Made by a program: the position numbers and the translations under genes. The notes below the pieces were generated by a model that did no database searches, was not told where the DNA came from, and was given only the letters and a program-made list of their open reading frames with translations. A DNA stretch of 64,000 nt from DATBFX01 sp036558305 (GTDB taxonomy: Bacteria; Chloroflexota; Chloroflexia; Thermomicrobiales; UBA6265), in NCBI GenBank assembly GCA_036558305.1, contig DATBFX010000031.1, positions 17,880-81,879 on the forward strand, read 5' to 3'. How positions within the stretch are numbered: position 1 is the first letter of the stretch; the number at the start of each line of letters is the position of its first letter. Positions 16,475 to 24,206 of this stretch are shown here, in pieces.

Positions 16475-16506
16475 CGTAGGGGCGGGTCGCCGTGCCCGCC
16501 CCTACG
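16475..16506. repeat. Interspersed palindromic repeat, copy 1
   Basis: A 32-bp element with perfect 12-bp arms (CGTAGGGGCGGG / CCCGCCCCTACG) and an 8-base loop TCGCCGTG. It lies between two converging genes and contains the stop codon of the galactokinase-like gene (16502-16504, minus). Confidence 0.92.
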
Positions 16507-17773
16507 GACGCGCGAATGGTCTCGTCGTTGCGCCCGGTGCGAAGCCAAAGACGTGCACCGGTGGCGATCCGTTGCCCATCCCCTGTCGCGCGAAGTAGCC
16601 GAGCGACAGTCGCTCCGTCAGCGCCGGCACAGCTGACTTCGGCAAGAGGATGAGGGCCGTACCGCCTTCGCCGCCGCCCATCATGCGCGCGCCCAACACC
16701 CCTGCGATTTCGAGCGACTCCGCAACCAATTCCTCCACCAGCGGGTGGCTGATCTCGTAGTCGTTGGCGGATGAGCGACCCGACTCGGTCATGAGCGCCC
16801 CGAACGAATGCCAATCGCCTTTGTCCATCGCCTCGATACCGCGATGGACGCGCTCGGTCTCGGTGACGACGTGGCGGACACGGCGGAGCAATTGCGGAGG
16901 CATCGTCACCTGGTCCAGCGCCGCGAGTCGCGCCAATCCCGCTTGATCGATCGCGGCCAAATTCGGCAAGTCGTCGTGCAGATGGCGACGCGCGATTGCC
17001 AGTGCTTCCTTCGATTCGGCGACGCGGAGTGGATACGACGAGGCGCCAAGCGAGCGGTGAACACCGGAGTCCGCCACGGCGAAGACCAGCTCGCCGAGTT
17101 CGGGATTCAGGCGTTCGATCGCAAGGGTGGTGCCATCGTACCGGATGACCCCGCCGCCGATGGAGGCGGACTGGTCCATCGTCCCGCACGGGGTTCCGGC
17201 CCGGTTCTCCGCTTCCTGGGCGCGAAGGACCACCTCGCGATCGTCGGGTCGCGGTTCGTGCAACGCGAGCGTCAAGGCGACGCACAACGCGGCGGAGGAA
17301 CTGAGTCCGAAACCGACGGGCACGTCACCCGCGACCGCCAGACGTGCCGGCGCGACCAACCGAACGTCCGGCCGGGCCCGCGCCGCCGCGACCGTCCCTC
17401 TCACGTAGTCGTAGGAACTCGGAGGTGGTGATTGGTTTTGCCACTGGTCCAGCGTGCTCGGGTCGATCGACTCCGATTCTCGCTTCCCGAGGTCCGCCAT
17501 GACGACCTGGATGCCGTCCGCCTCCGGCGCGGTGGGTTCGATCGCCGCCACCACGAAGCGATCGATGGCGGCTGCCAGGACCGGACCGCCGTTGTAATCG
17601 ACGTGATTGCCGAGCAATTCCAACCGGCCGGGCGCCAACGCCAGGCGAGACGGGCGCCATCCCGCGCCGAATGCCGCCGTGCCCGCGTCGACGGCCCGCT
17701 TCAGAGCCGGCAACTCCGCCAATGCTGACTCCTGCGCATCGTCGTCCTGGCCCTGGTCGGCCAACTGTGTCAT
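16502..17773 (-). CDS. galK: Galactokinase-like GHMP kinase
   Basis: A 423-residue GHMP-superfamily sugar kinase. The galactokinase signature appears as APGRLELLGNHVDYNGGPVL near residue 47 (classical GRVNLIGEHTDY, here with Asn for Glu). The ATP-loop is PVGFGLSSSAAL, and motif 3 is MMGGGEGGTALIL near the C terminus. It should phosphorylate the 1-position of galactose or a related sugar; the GNHVDYN variant leaves the exact sugar open. No galT or galE is near. It is last in a minus-strand run after hisS and the PIG-L gene (14-base gap), and its stop codon lies within a palindromic repeat. Confidence 0.82.
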   Translation of the reverse strand: MTQLADQGQDDDAQESALAELPALKRAVDAGTAAFGAGWRPSRLALAPGRLELLGNHVDYNGGPVLAAAIDRFVVAAIEPTAPEADGIQVVMADLGKRESESIDPSTLDQWQNQSPPPSSYDYVRGTVAAARARPDVRLVAPARLAVAGDVPVGFGLSSSAALCVALTLALHEPRPDDREVVLRAQEAENRAGTPCGTMDQSASIGGGVIRYDGTTLAIERLNPELGELVFAVADSGVHRSLGASSYPLRVAESKEALAIARRHLHDDLPNLAAIDQAGLARLAALDQVTMPPQLLRRVRHVVTETERVHRGIEAMDKGDWHSFGALMTESGRSSANDYEISHPLVEELVAESLEIAGVLGARMMGGGEGGTALILLPKSAVPALTERLSLGYFARQGMGNGSPPVHVFGFAPGATTRPFARP

Positions 17774-17787
17774 GCCTGGCCGCCTCG

Positions 17788-18495
17788 CTACCGGCGCATC
17801 TGCACGACCTTGAACGCCTCAGCGAGTTCGAAGTCCGAACCCGACGCCACTTCCTTGGCGCGGTCGCGCATGCGGGGCCAGACGGTTTCGCCGTCGCCGA
17901 CCTGGGAAACGTGAGCCCGAAGGGCATCGATCTTGGTCTCGAACGTCTCGGTGACGTCGACCACCAGGTCCGGCTGTTCGGCGTTGAAGTACCAGATTTC
18001 GGCCGTCTTGTGCGGTTCGAGACCGGCCCGCAGGTGCTCGGGGAAGTAGTGCGGATCGCGCGCCGTCGGGTAGACGGCGTCCGTCGTCGCGAAACCGACG
18101 GCCCGGTGATCGGGGTGCAGCGCGTACGGTCGATAGGGATCGTGGGTGATGATGACGTCGGGGCGATAGGTCCGGATCATGCGGACGATCTTTTCGCGCA
18201 GGGCGAGATTCGGGGTGAGTTCGCCGTCGGTGCACCGGAGGAATTCGGTGACGGCGACACCGAGCCGCTTCGCCGCCTCCAACTCCTCCGCCTCCCGCGT
18301 GATCGCCAGTTGCTCGGGCGGGATCTCGGGGTTCGTCGTGCCTTTGTCGCCGGAGGTCACCTGAATGATGACCACCCGTTTGCCGTCCCGCGTCAGCCGG
18401 GCGATCGTGCCGGCGGAGGAGAATTCGGCGTCGTCGGGGTGGGCGACGACGAGCATGTAGGTTTCGTATCCGTTCCAGGGAATCGGCTCGGTCAT
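17788..18495 (-). CDS. PIG-L/LmbE family N-acetylglucosaminyl-type deacetylase
   Basis: The 235-residue product has the zinc-site signature VVAHPDDAEF (HPDD) near the N terminus and the partner His in ALHPDHRAVG, the hallmarks of LmbE/PIG-L deacetylases that remove N-acetyl groups from GlcNAc-type substrates (MshB, BshB and others). The substrate is not determined; thiol-cofactor or glycan roles are possible. The start chosen is ATG 18493-18495 (MTEPIPWNGYE), because the longer frame has no conserved sequence. It lies 16 bases after hisS and 14 before the galactokinase-like gene, suggesting one transcript. Confidence 0.87.
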   Translation of the reverse strand: MTEPIPWNGYETYMLVVAHPDDAEFSSAGTIARLTRDGKRVVIIQVTSGDKGTTNPEIPPEQLAITREAEELEAAKRLGVAVTEFLRCTDGELTPNLALREKIVRMIRTYRPDVIITHDPYRPYALHPDHRAVGFATTDAVYPTARDPHYFPEHLRAGLEPHKTAEIWYFNAEQPDLVVDVTETFETKIDALRAHVSQVGDGETVWPRMRDRAKEVASGSDFELAEAFKVVQMRR

Positions 18496-18511
18496 TCCGG
18501 CACTACTCTCC

Positions 18512-19876
18512 TCAACGCGACGCTTCGCGACCGGCGGCATCCGTCGCACGAATCCGCATTTCCTCGGCCAACCGGGCCAGCGGCACCGTCGTCTGCTCCC
18601 CGGAGGTCAAATCCTTCAGCGCGGCCTCTCCGCGATCGAGTTCGGCCGAACCGGCGATCACCGCGAACCGCACGCCTTTGCGGTCGGCGTACTTGAGCTG
18701 GTCGCCCAGACTCCGGTTGGGTTGGACCGCCAAATCGACGTTGAACCCGGCGTTGCGCAACTCGCGGGCGATCCGCGCCGAGGCAGCGAGGTTTTCGGGG
18801 AAGATGGTCACGACGACGTCGGCCACGGTCGACGGTGTCGGTAGCAGCCCGAACTGCTCGACGACCTCGATGATCCGTTCCAGACCGAGTGAGATTCCGG
18901 TCGCCGGAATCGGGCGGCCAAGGAAGGAGCCGACCAGCTTGTCGTACCGGCCGGCACCGGCCATCGACCCCACCTTGGGCTCGTCGACCCAGGCCTCATA
19001 GACCGGGCCGGTGTAGTAGTCCAGGCCACGCGCCAGGCTGAGATCCAGTCGGTAGGCACCCGCCGCCACGCCGAACGACGGCAGCAACTCGAAGAGCTGC
19101 CGCAACTCGGCAATGGCCTCGGCCGCGGCTGGAACGTCGCTCAGTCGATCTGCCAGGTCGTCCAGCAGGTGTTCCGGCATGCCCTGCGCGGTCACCGCGT
19201 CGAGTACACGGTCGGCGGCCGCTTCTGCAATACCGCCGTCGATCAGCTGGCGACGGACACCGCTCTGGCCGATCTTGTCGAGCTTGTCGACGGCGCGGTA
19301 GATCGTGCCCGCCTGCGCTTCGGGCACGCCGGAAGCGAGCGCGACGCTCTCCAGCAAGCGCCGGTGGCTGATGCGAATGCAACAGTTAGGTAAGCCGACG
19401 GCCGTCAGCGCTTCGGCCAGGATCGTCACCACTTCGGCGTCGGCGACCATCGAGGCCGAACCGGCGATGTCGGCGTCGCACTGCCAGAACTCGCGGGATC
19501 GCCCGCGTTGCGGTTTGTCGGCGCGCCAGACGGGGGCGATGTGGTACCGCTTGAACGGCAGGACCAACGCGTCCTGGTGCATGGCGACGACCCGCGCCAG
19601 CGGCACGGTTAGGTCGTAGCGCATCCCCACTTCGCGGTCGCCCTGGTCGAGGAAGTGGTACATCAACTTTTCGTTTTCGCCGGCTTTACCGGTCAGCACT
19701 TCCAGGTACTCCAACGCCGGCGTGTCCAGCGGTTCGAACCCGTGGCGTTCGAAGATCTCCCGAAAGGTCTCGATGATTCTGCGGCGCAAGATCATCTGCC
19801 GCGGCAGGTAGTCGCGAAATCCCTTCAGGACCTGCGGTTTGCGCTGCGTCGTTTTCGTCGTCGCTTGACCGTCCAA
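18512..19876 (-). CDS. hisS: Histidyl-tRNA synthetase
   Basis: A class II aminoacyl-tRNA synthetase of 454 residues. Motif 1 lies near GFRDYLPRQM; motif 2 is in FKRYHIAPVWRADKPQRGR; the histidine-specific LARGLDYYTGPVYEAW and motif 3 GISLGLERI are present. A C-terminal anticodon-binding domain (VVVTIFPENLAASARIA onward) closes the protein. It charges tRNA-His. Translation probably starts at TTG 19874-19876, preceded by GAGAGGGA; a GTG at 19903 would add nine residues but has no binding site. It follows moaB by 36 bases. Confidence 0.93.
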   Translation of the reverse strand: MDGQATTKTTQRKPQVLKGFRDYLPRQMILRRRIIETFREIFERHGFEPLDTPALEYLEVLTGKAGENEKLMYHFLDQGDREVGMRYDLTVPLARVVAMHQDALVLPFKRYHIAPVWRADKPQRGRSREFWQCDADIAGSASMVADAEVVTILAEALTAVGLPNCCIRISHRRLLESVALASGVPEAQAGTIYRAVDKLDKIGQSGVRRQLIDGGIAEAAADRVLDAVTAQGMPEHLLDDLADRLSDVPAAAEAIAELRQLFELLPSFGVAAGAYRLDLSLARGLDYYTGPVYEAWVDEPKVGSMAGAGRYDKLVGSFLGRPIPATGISLGLERIIEVVEQFGLLPTPSTVADVVVTIFPENLAASARIARELRNAGFNVDLAVQPNRSLGDQLKYADRKGVRFAVIAGSAELDRGEAALKDLTSGEQTTVPLARLAEEMRIRATDAAGREASR

Positions 19877-19912
19877 CTCCGTCCCTCTCACCTGGCGGTC
19901 CACCCGGTGCCG

Positions 19913-20440
19913 CTACTTCCTTAGTTCGTAGACCATGTGCGCCAACTCCGGCACCACCAACCGCTCCATCGCGAGGCGGACCGCGTTCGTCGAACCGGGC
20001 ATCGCCACGATCACCCGTCCCCGGTAAACACCCGCCACCGCCCGACTCAGCATCGCCGCCGCCCCGATCTCGGCAAAACTGAGCATCCGGAACAACTCGC
20101 CGAAACCGTCGAGTCGCTTGTCGAGCAGACCGGCAATGACGTCGTAGGTCGTGTCGCGGTTGGCGATGCCGGTGCCGCCGTTGGTGAGCACAGCGTCGAC
20201 GCCATCATGTGACGTCCATGCCGCCAGCCGGTCACGGATTTCGAACGGCTCGTCCTTGACGATGCGGTAATCCGCGATCACGTGGCCGGCGTCCGTCAAT
20301 ACCTGCCGGATCAGGGCCCCGCTCGTGTCGGTCTCCTCGGTTCGGGTGTCGCTGACCGTCAGCACCGCGCAGCGGACGACGTCGGGCGCCGCCTCCCGGT
20401 GCTGGACCGACGGCGAAACCTCGGCTGGTGTCTCGCTCAT
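19913..20440 (-). CDS. moaB: Molybdenum cofactor biosynthesis protein MoaB/MogA family
   Basis: The 175-residue product has the molybdopterin-binding core: AVLTVSDTRTEETDTSG at the N terminus, VLTNGGTGIANRDTT (the G-G-T-G loop and D) and the C-terminal VAMPGSTNAVRLAMERL. These adenylate or bind molybdopterin before metal insertion. The start codon overlaps the stop of the upstream M20 peptidase gene as ATGA (20437-20440), indicating translational coupling. moaA lies on the other strand 5 kb away; other moa/mog genes are not in the window. Confidence 0.9.
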   Translation of the reverse strand: MSETPAEVSPSVQHREAAPDVVRCAVLTVSDTRTEETDTSGALIRQVLTDAGHVIADYRIVKDEPFEIRDRLAAWTSHDGVDAVLTNGGTGIANRDTTYDVIAGLLDKRLDGFGELFRMLSFAEIGAAAMLSRAVAGVYRGRVIVAMPGSTNAVRLAMERLVVPELAHMVYELRK

Positions 20441-21660
20441 GACGCTGGCTCGGCGCGGGTGAGGGCGCGGGCCAGCGCGACGTTGCCGACGAGCGCCTCG
20501 TTCATTTTGGCGAGACTCACCTGGTCGTGGATCGTATGGGCGAATCGCTCTTCGCCGGGGGCAAACCCGATCGTCGTGATCCCCCGCTTGGCGAGATGCC
20601 CGCCATCCGTGGCAAAGGTCCACGTATCGACCGACACCGGCCGTCCCAGTGCCGTCTCCAACGCCTGCCGCGACCGCGTGAGCACCGGATCGTCGATCAC
20701 GGTTTCGAAGGCGAGGGTCGGCGGCATGACCCCGGAAACGCCCGTGTAGCTGGTGACCTCGCGTCCGACAATGTCGACGTTCGCCGTAATTCCATCGACC
20801 TGCGCCGCCACTTCATCGGCCAGCGCCGTCGCCCGTGACACGATCTCCTCGGCCGATTCCGACGGCACGTTGCGCCAGTCGAGGTAGACCGCGATGGTGG
20901 CCGGGGTCACGTTCGAACTGACCTGGTCGCTTTCGATCAGCGTCGGTGCCGCCGTCGAGTTGCCGAAGACGCCATGCTCCTTCATCGGCAGCTTCTCCAC
21001 GCGGAGCAGAAACCGCGCCGCGGCGAAGTGCGGGTTGCGCGCCCGGTCGGGGGCGCTGGCGTGGGCGGAGAGACCGGTGAAGGCAACCTTCACCAGCGCC
21101 CGGCCGCGGTGGCCGCGTCGAAGCTGGTTGTGCGTCGCTTCCGCCAACACCGCCGAATTCGTCGGCATCTCGGCGGCGAGGACCTGGCTTCCCAACCCAC
21201 CGACCTCTTCGAGGACGACACCGACCACGTAGACATCGCCGTCGGTTGGCCAGCCGAGTTCGCGGAGGACCGGCACCAGGAAAACCTGGGTTGCCATCGC
21301 GCCCTTGACGTCGGAGGCGCCCCGACCGTAGAGGGTGTCGTCCTTGACCACCGCGTCGAACGGCGGATACGGCCAGAGGTTGGGGTCGCCGACGTCGACG
21401 TGATCGAGGTGGGCGTTGAACTGGACAGAAGGCCCCGGGTTTGTCCCACGGACGACGCCGATCACGTTGCCGACGCGATCGATCCAGACGTCGTCGTAGC
21501 CAAGGCGCTTCATCTCGTTCGCGGTCAAATCGGCAATTTCGCGCTCCTCGCCCGGCAAACTCGGCGTTTGGATCAGCCGCCGTGCGAATTCGACCATCGG
21601 CTTGGCATGGCGATCGGCCGTTGCACGAAGGGACGAGATCTCTTCGGCGTTTAGGGTCAC
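20437..21660 (-). CDS. M20 family metallopeptidase (ArgE/DapE/YgeY type)
   Basis: The 407-residue product has the dinuclear zinc ligands: NAHLDHVDVGD (HxD), GRGASDVKGA (Asp), VLEEVGGLGS (Glu-Glu), and a late His in RFAHTIHDQV. GLSAHASAPDRARN marks the lid domain. The pattern is that of deacylases and dipeptidases of the ArgE/DapE/YgeY branch; the substrate is unknown. The start is GTG 21658-21660 with AGGGGAT upstream. It is distinct from the M20 gene at 4655-5863 (different lid motif). It is the first gene of the moaB-hisS-PIG-L-galK run. Confidence 0.87.
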   Translation of the reverse strand: MTLNAEEISSLRATADRHAKPMVEFARRLIQTPSLPGEEREIADLTANEMKRLGYDDVWIDRVGNVIGVVRGTNPGPSVQFNAHLDHVDVGDPNLWPYPPFDAVVKDDTLYGRGASDVKGAMATQVFLVPVLRELGWPTDGDVYVVGVVLEEVGGLGSQVLAAEMPTNSAVLAEATHNQLRRGHRGRALVKVAFTGLSAHASAPDRARNPHFAAARFLLRVEKLPMKEHGVFGNSTAAPTLIESDQVSSNVTPATIAVYLDWRNVPSESAEEIVSRATALADEVAAQVDGITANVDIVGREVTSYTGVSGVMPPTLAFETVIDDPVLTRSRQALETALGRPVSVDTWTFATDGGHLAKRGITTIGFAPGEERFAHTIHDQVSLAKMNEALVGNVALARALTRAEPAS

Positions 21661-21688
21661 CTATCCCCTGCTCCCCACAACGATCGTG

Positions 21689-21720
21689 CGTCCGGGCGGG
21701 CCGCCGTGCCCGCCCCTACG
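21689..21720. repeat. Interspersed palindromic repeat, copy 2 (degenerate left arm)
   Basis: The right arm CCCGCCCCTACG and loop CCGCCGTG match the family; the left arm CGTCCGGGCGGG differs at two positions from CGTAGGGGCGGG. It lies between the 5' end of the M20 gene and the 3' end of the secreted-protein gene, both on the minus strand. Confidence 0.8.
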
Positions 21721-21732
21721 ACGCCTAAACTC

Positions 21733-22284
21733 CTATGCCGTCGGCGATGCGGCCGCCGTCGGCGTGCCGGCCGGCGCGCCACCGCCGCTCAGACCCTTGG
21801 CCAGGAAGACCGAGACCGTCGTCGAACCGTCGCCGTTGTCGTGCAACCAGGCGATCCCCGATTCGCCTGAGTCGTTCAACTCGCCGAGGCCGATAAAGAG
21901 ATCCTGGCCGCTGACCGTCCCCACGACGTTGCCGCAGGCGATGTAGTGGCCGATGTTGTCGGCGCTCTCGTGGACGTTGATCGCGTGCGGGGAGGCGAGG
22001 ATGTCCTGGAGCGACGCCTCGACGCGCGTGACGCTCAACTCGACCGGAATCCCGCCTGAGGCGGTCTCGGCACTGCCGGACACCGGGTTGAGCGGGTAGA
22101 CGACATCGCCGAGTGTGGTGCAGGTACCGGTATGGATGTGCGCGGGGTGACCGGCGGGCAGCGCGACGGGACTGGCACCCGGCGTGGCTTGCTGCGCGGA
22201 GACCGTTGCGACGCCGAACACCACCAGGGCACAGATCGCGACTGCCGAAAGACCGACGATCTGCCGTCGAAGGATCGAGGACAT
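21733..22284 (-). CDS. Secreted protein with PAHIHxGTC motif (paralogue of the 50709 gene)
   Basis: The 183-residue product has a signal peptide (basic start MSSILRRQ, hydrophobic core to VSA, then QQATPGASP). Its mature part contains GHPAHIHTGTCTTLGDVVYPL, a strand-rich region ending SLQDILASPHAINVHES and YIACGNVVG. A His-rich PAHIHxGTC element, an HAINVH element and an xIACGxI/V element recur in the same order in the protein at 50709-51392, so the two are paralogues. The pattern resembles CHRD-like or cupredoxin-like extracytoplasmic beta domains, possibly metal-binding; function unknown. The start ATG 22284 has GGAGGAGAGC upstream. The C terminus is Ala/Thr/Pro-rich. Confidence 0.75.
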   Translation of the reverse strand: MSSILRRQIVGLSAVAICALVVFGVATVSAQQATPGASPVALPAGHPAHIHTGTCTTLGDVVYPLNPVSGSAETASGGIPVELSVTRVEASLQDILASPHAINVHESADNIGHYIACGNVVGTVSGQDLFIGLGELNDSGESGIAWLHDNGDGSTTVSVFLAKGLSGGGAPAGTPTAAASPTA

Positions 22285-22389
22285 CGTTGCTCTCCTCCCG
22301 ATGCGGATCTCGGGGCGGGTAGAGTTCGGACCTTCCCGCCGACCCGGAGGATTCTACGCCATCCGCTCCCAACCGAACGGGGCGCCGGG

Positions 22390-22767
22390 CTATCCGGTCA
22401 CCACCGCGTCGGTCCAATGCGTGACCCGCTCGACGGCGCCTCGACGATCCAAGGTGATCGCGACCAGATCGACGCGCCAGAAGGCCGGTTCGAGGACCGG
22501 GTGCTCGGCAACGAACCATTCCGCAGCGGCAAGGATGCGTTGCCCTTTCGCGTAAGAGATCCCCTCTTCGGCCCGCCCCGCGCCCTCGCCGTGCCGGGTT
22601 TTCACCTCGACGAAGACGAGGGCATCGCCATCGCGCATGACCAGGTCGAGTTCGCCGGCGCGGCATCGCCAGTTGGCGGCGACGAAGACGTACCCCTTGC
22701 GTTCCAGGTGCCGTCGCGCCAGACCCTCGCCGCTCTGCCCGAGTCGAGTCCGGGGCGTCGCGGTCAC
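22390..22767 (-). CDS. yraN: YraN family (UPF0102) putative endonuclease-like protein
   Basis: The 125-residue product has the YraN pattern: LARRHLERKGYVFVAANWRC, then GELDLVMRDGDALVFVEVKTR, where Asp, Glu and Lys form a PD-(D/E)XK nuclease-like site, and YAKGQRILAAAEWF downstream. Members are widespread and usually lie next to rnhB, as here; their biological role is poorly known. Translation begins at GTG 22765-22767, which overlaps the rnhB stop as GTGA, so the two are coupled. Confidence 0.9.
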   Translation of the reverse strand: MTATPRTRLGQSGEGLARRHLERKGYVFVAANWRCRAGELDLVMRDGDALVFVEVKTRHGEGAGRAEEGISYAKGQRILAAAEWFVAEHPVLEPAFWRVDLVAITLDRRGAVERVTHWTDAVVTG

Positions 22768-23426
22768 GGTTTGAGGCCGTTGCACACACGCCCGACCGGG
22801 GCAAACGAGCGGCGGTGAAGGTCGCACGGTCCGAAGCGAGCCAGCGCGGCGAGATGGTCCTCCGTGCAATAGCCCTTGTGGGCGGCGAACCCGAAGCGAG
22901 GATCGATCCCGTGGCATTCGGTCATAAAGCGATCCCGCGTCACCTTGGCGACGATGGAGGCGGCGGCGATCGAGAGGCAGCGGGCATCGCCGTCGATCAA
23001 TCCGACCTGCGGCACGTCGAGGTCGATGGTCGCCGCGTCGAGGACGAGCGCCTCGGGAACGATCGGTAGCGCCTGCACCGCGCGCTCCATCGCCAGCCGA
23101 TTCGCCGGACCGGCGCCGATCTCGTCCAATTCGCCGGCCTCGACGACTCCTACCGCGACCGCAAGCGCGGTCGCACAGATGGTCGGCAGCAACCGGCATC
23201 TCGCCACTTCGGACAGGAGCTTCGAGTCCCGCACGCCCGCCAGCGCGCTCGGCGTCTCGCCGAATTCTGCGATGTCCGGCGGCAGGACTACGGCCGCCGC
23301 CACCAGCGGTCCGGCCATCGCCCCGCGGCCAACTTCGTCGACGCCCGCGATAAGCCGGTAACCCACGGACCAAAACGCACGTTCCGCCGACAGGTCAGGG
23401 TTCGCGGTCATCGTTCGAGATGGCAT
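22764..23426 (-). CDS. rnhB: Ribonuclease HII
   Basis: RNase HII cleaves RNA in RNA-DNA hybrids and begins ribonucleotide excision. The 220-residue product has the family signatures: AGVDEVGRGAMAGPLVAAAV (acidic residues of the active site), DSKLLS, LDAATIDL and SIAAASIVAKVTRD. The start ATG 23424-23426 has AAGGG eight bases upstream; an in-frame ATG six codons in is an alternative. It lies between rplS (73 bases upstream) and yraN, the standard rplS-rnhB-yraN order of many Gram-positive-like bacteria. Confidence 0.93.
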   Translation of the reverse strand: MPSRTMTANPDLSAERAFWSVGYRLIAGVDEVGRGAMAGPLVAAAVVLPPDIAEFGETPSALAGVRDSKLLSEVARCRLLPTICATALAVAVGVVEAGELDEIGAGPANRLAMERAVQALPIVPEALVLDAATIDLDVPQVGLIDGDARCLSIAAASIVAKVTRDRFMTECHGIDPRFGFAAHKGYCTEDHLAALARFGPCDLHRRSFAPVGRVCNGLKP

Positions 23427-23498
23427 GTCGTCGCCCTTAACCCGAAGAGCGCGGCTCGGCCGCGCTCCCCGTCCATCTCCCTGCCAGGGCCGACATGA

Positions 23499-23990
23499 CT
23501 ACTCCGCCGTCTCTTCGGGCTCGGCCGTCTCTGCGGTCTCGGTCTCGTCGATCGTCGGTTCGGTCTCGTCCACCGCCGGTTCGACCTCGGCCAGTGGTTC
23601 CGTGATCGGCACCAGATTCGCCACGACCGGCCGCTGCGGCCGCCGCCGCTCTTTGATCCGGGCCGCGCGACCGGTCCGACCGCGCAGGTAGTAGAGCTTG
23701 GCGCGGCGAACCTTGCCGGTCCGCACCACCTCGATCTTGTCGATGCGGGGCGAATGGATCAAGTAGGTCCGCTCGACGCCGACCCCGTGGGAGGCGATCC
23801 GGCGGACGGTGAAGTTCTCGTTGATGCCACCGCTGCGACGGCGAATGACGACACCCTCGAACACCTGGATTCGCTCGCGGTTGCCTTCGACGACCTTGGC
23901 ATGGACGCGGACGGTGTCGCCGGGTCCAAACTCCGGCACGTCCGCCTTGAATTGCTCCGATTCGAGCGACCGAATCAACTGCGCGACCAT
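23499..23990 (-). CDS. rplS: Ribosomal protein L19 with an acidic C-terminal extension
   Basis: L19 sits at the 30S-50S interface. The core (residues 1-~115) is standard: FGPGDTVRVHAKVVEGNRER, FEGVVIRRRSGG, ENFTVRRI and GRTGRAARIKERR. The protein then continues about 45 residues in a Glu/Thr/Pro/Ala tail (start TEPLAEVEPAVDETEP) where the family normally stops near 115-120 residues. The 163-residue start is ATG 23988-23990 (MVAQLIRSLES); a longer frame upstream is not conserved. On the minus strand TGC-TAAAAT near 24093-24101 is a likely extended -10. Confidence 0.92.
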   Translation of the reverse strand: MVAQLIRSLESEQFKADVPEFGPGDTVRVHAKVVEGNRERIQVFEGVVIRRRSGGINENFTVRRIASHGVGVERTYLIHSPRIDKIEVVRTGKVRRAKLYYLRGRTGRAARIKERRRPQRPVVANLVPITEPLAEVEPAVDETEPTIDETETAETAEPEETAE

Positions 23991-24092
23991 CTGACCGATC
24001 CCCTCACACCACCCCGCCGCCGATACGGCGAGGCGACGGGTCCACGTTTCTTTGGCAGACAGCAAATCGCCCGTGCGAAACGGGCCGCGCGG

Positions 24093-24101
24093 ATTTTAGC
24101 A
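24093..24101 (-). promoter_or_regulatory. Extended -10 promoter element of rplS
   Basis: On the minus strand TGC-TAAAAT, about 100 bases upstream of the rplS ATG. No good -35 is visible. Confidence 0.5.
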
Positions 24102-24136
24102 TGCCGGCGGCCGTCCGACGACCGCCGGTTGTGAGT

Positions 24137-24204
24137 CGTCAGTCGTCAGTCGTTAGTCGTTAGAGAGTCGGACAGACGGACAAGACGACGACTGACGACT
24201 GACG
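24137..24204. repeat. 17-bp perfect inverted repeat built from AGTCGTC-type units
   Basis: Arms 24137-24153 and 24188-24204 are perfectly complementary with a 34-base loop. Each arm consists of tandem 7-bp AGTCGTC-like units. It lies just beyond the stop codon of the methyltransferase/reductase gene (24207) and upstream of the rplS promoter, and may act as a terminator or mRNA 3' stabiliser. Confidence 0.85.
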
Positions 24205-24206
24205 AT

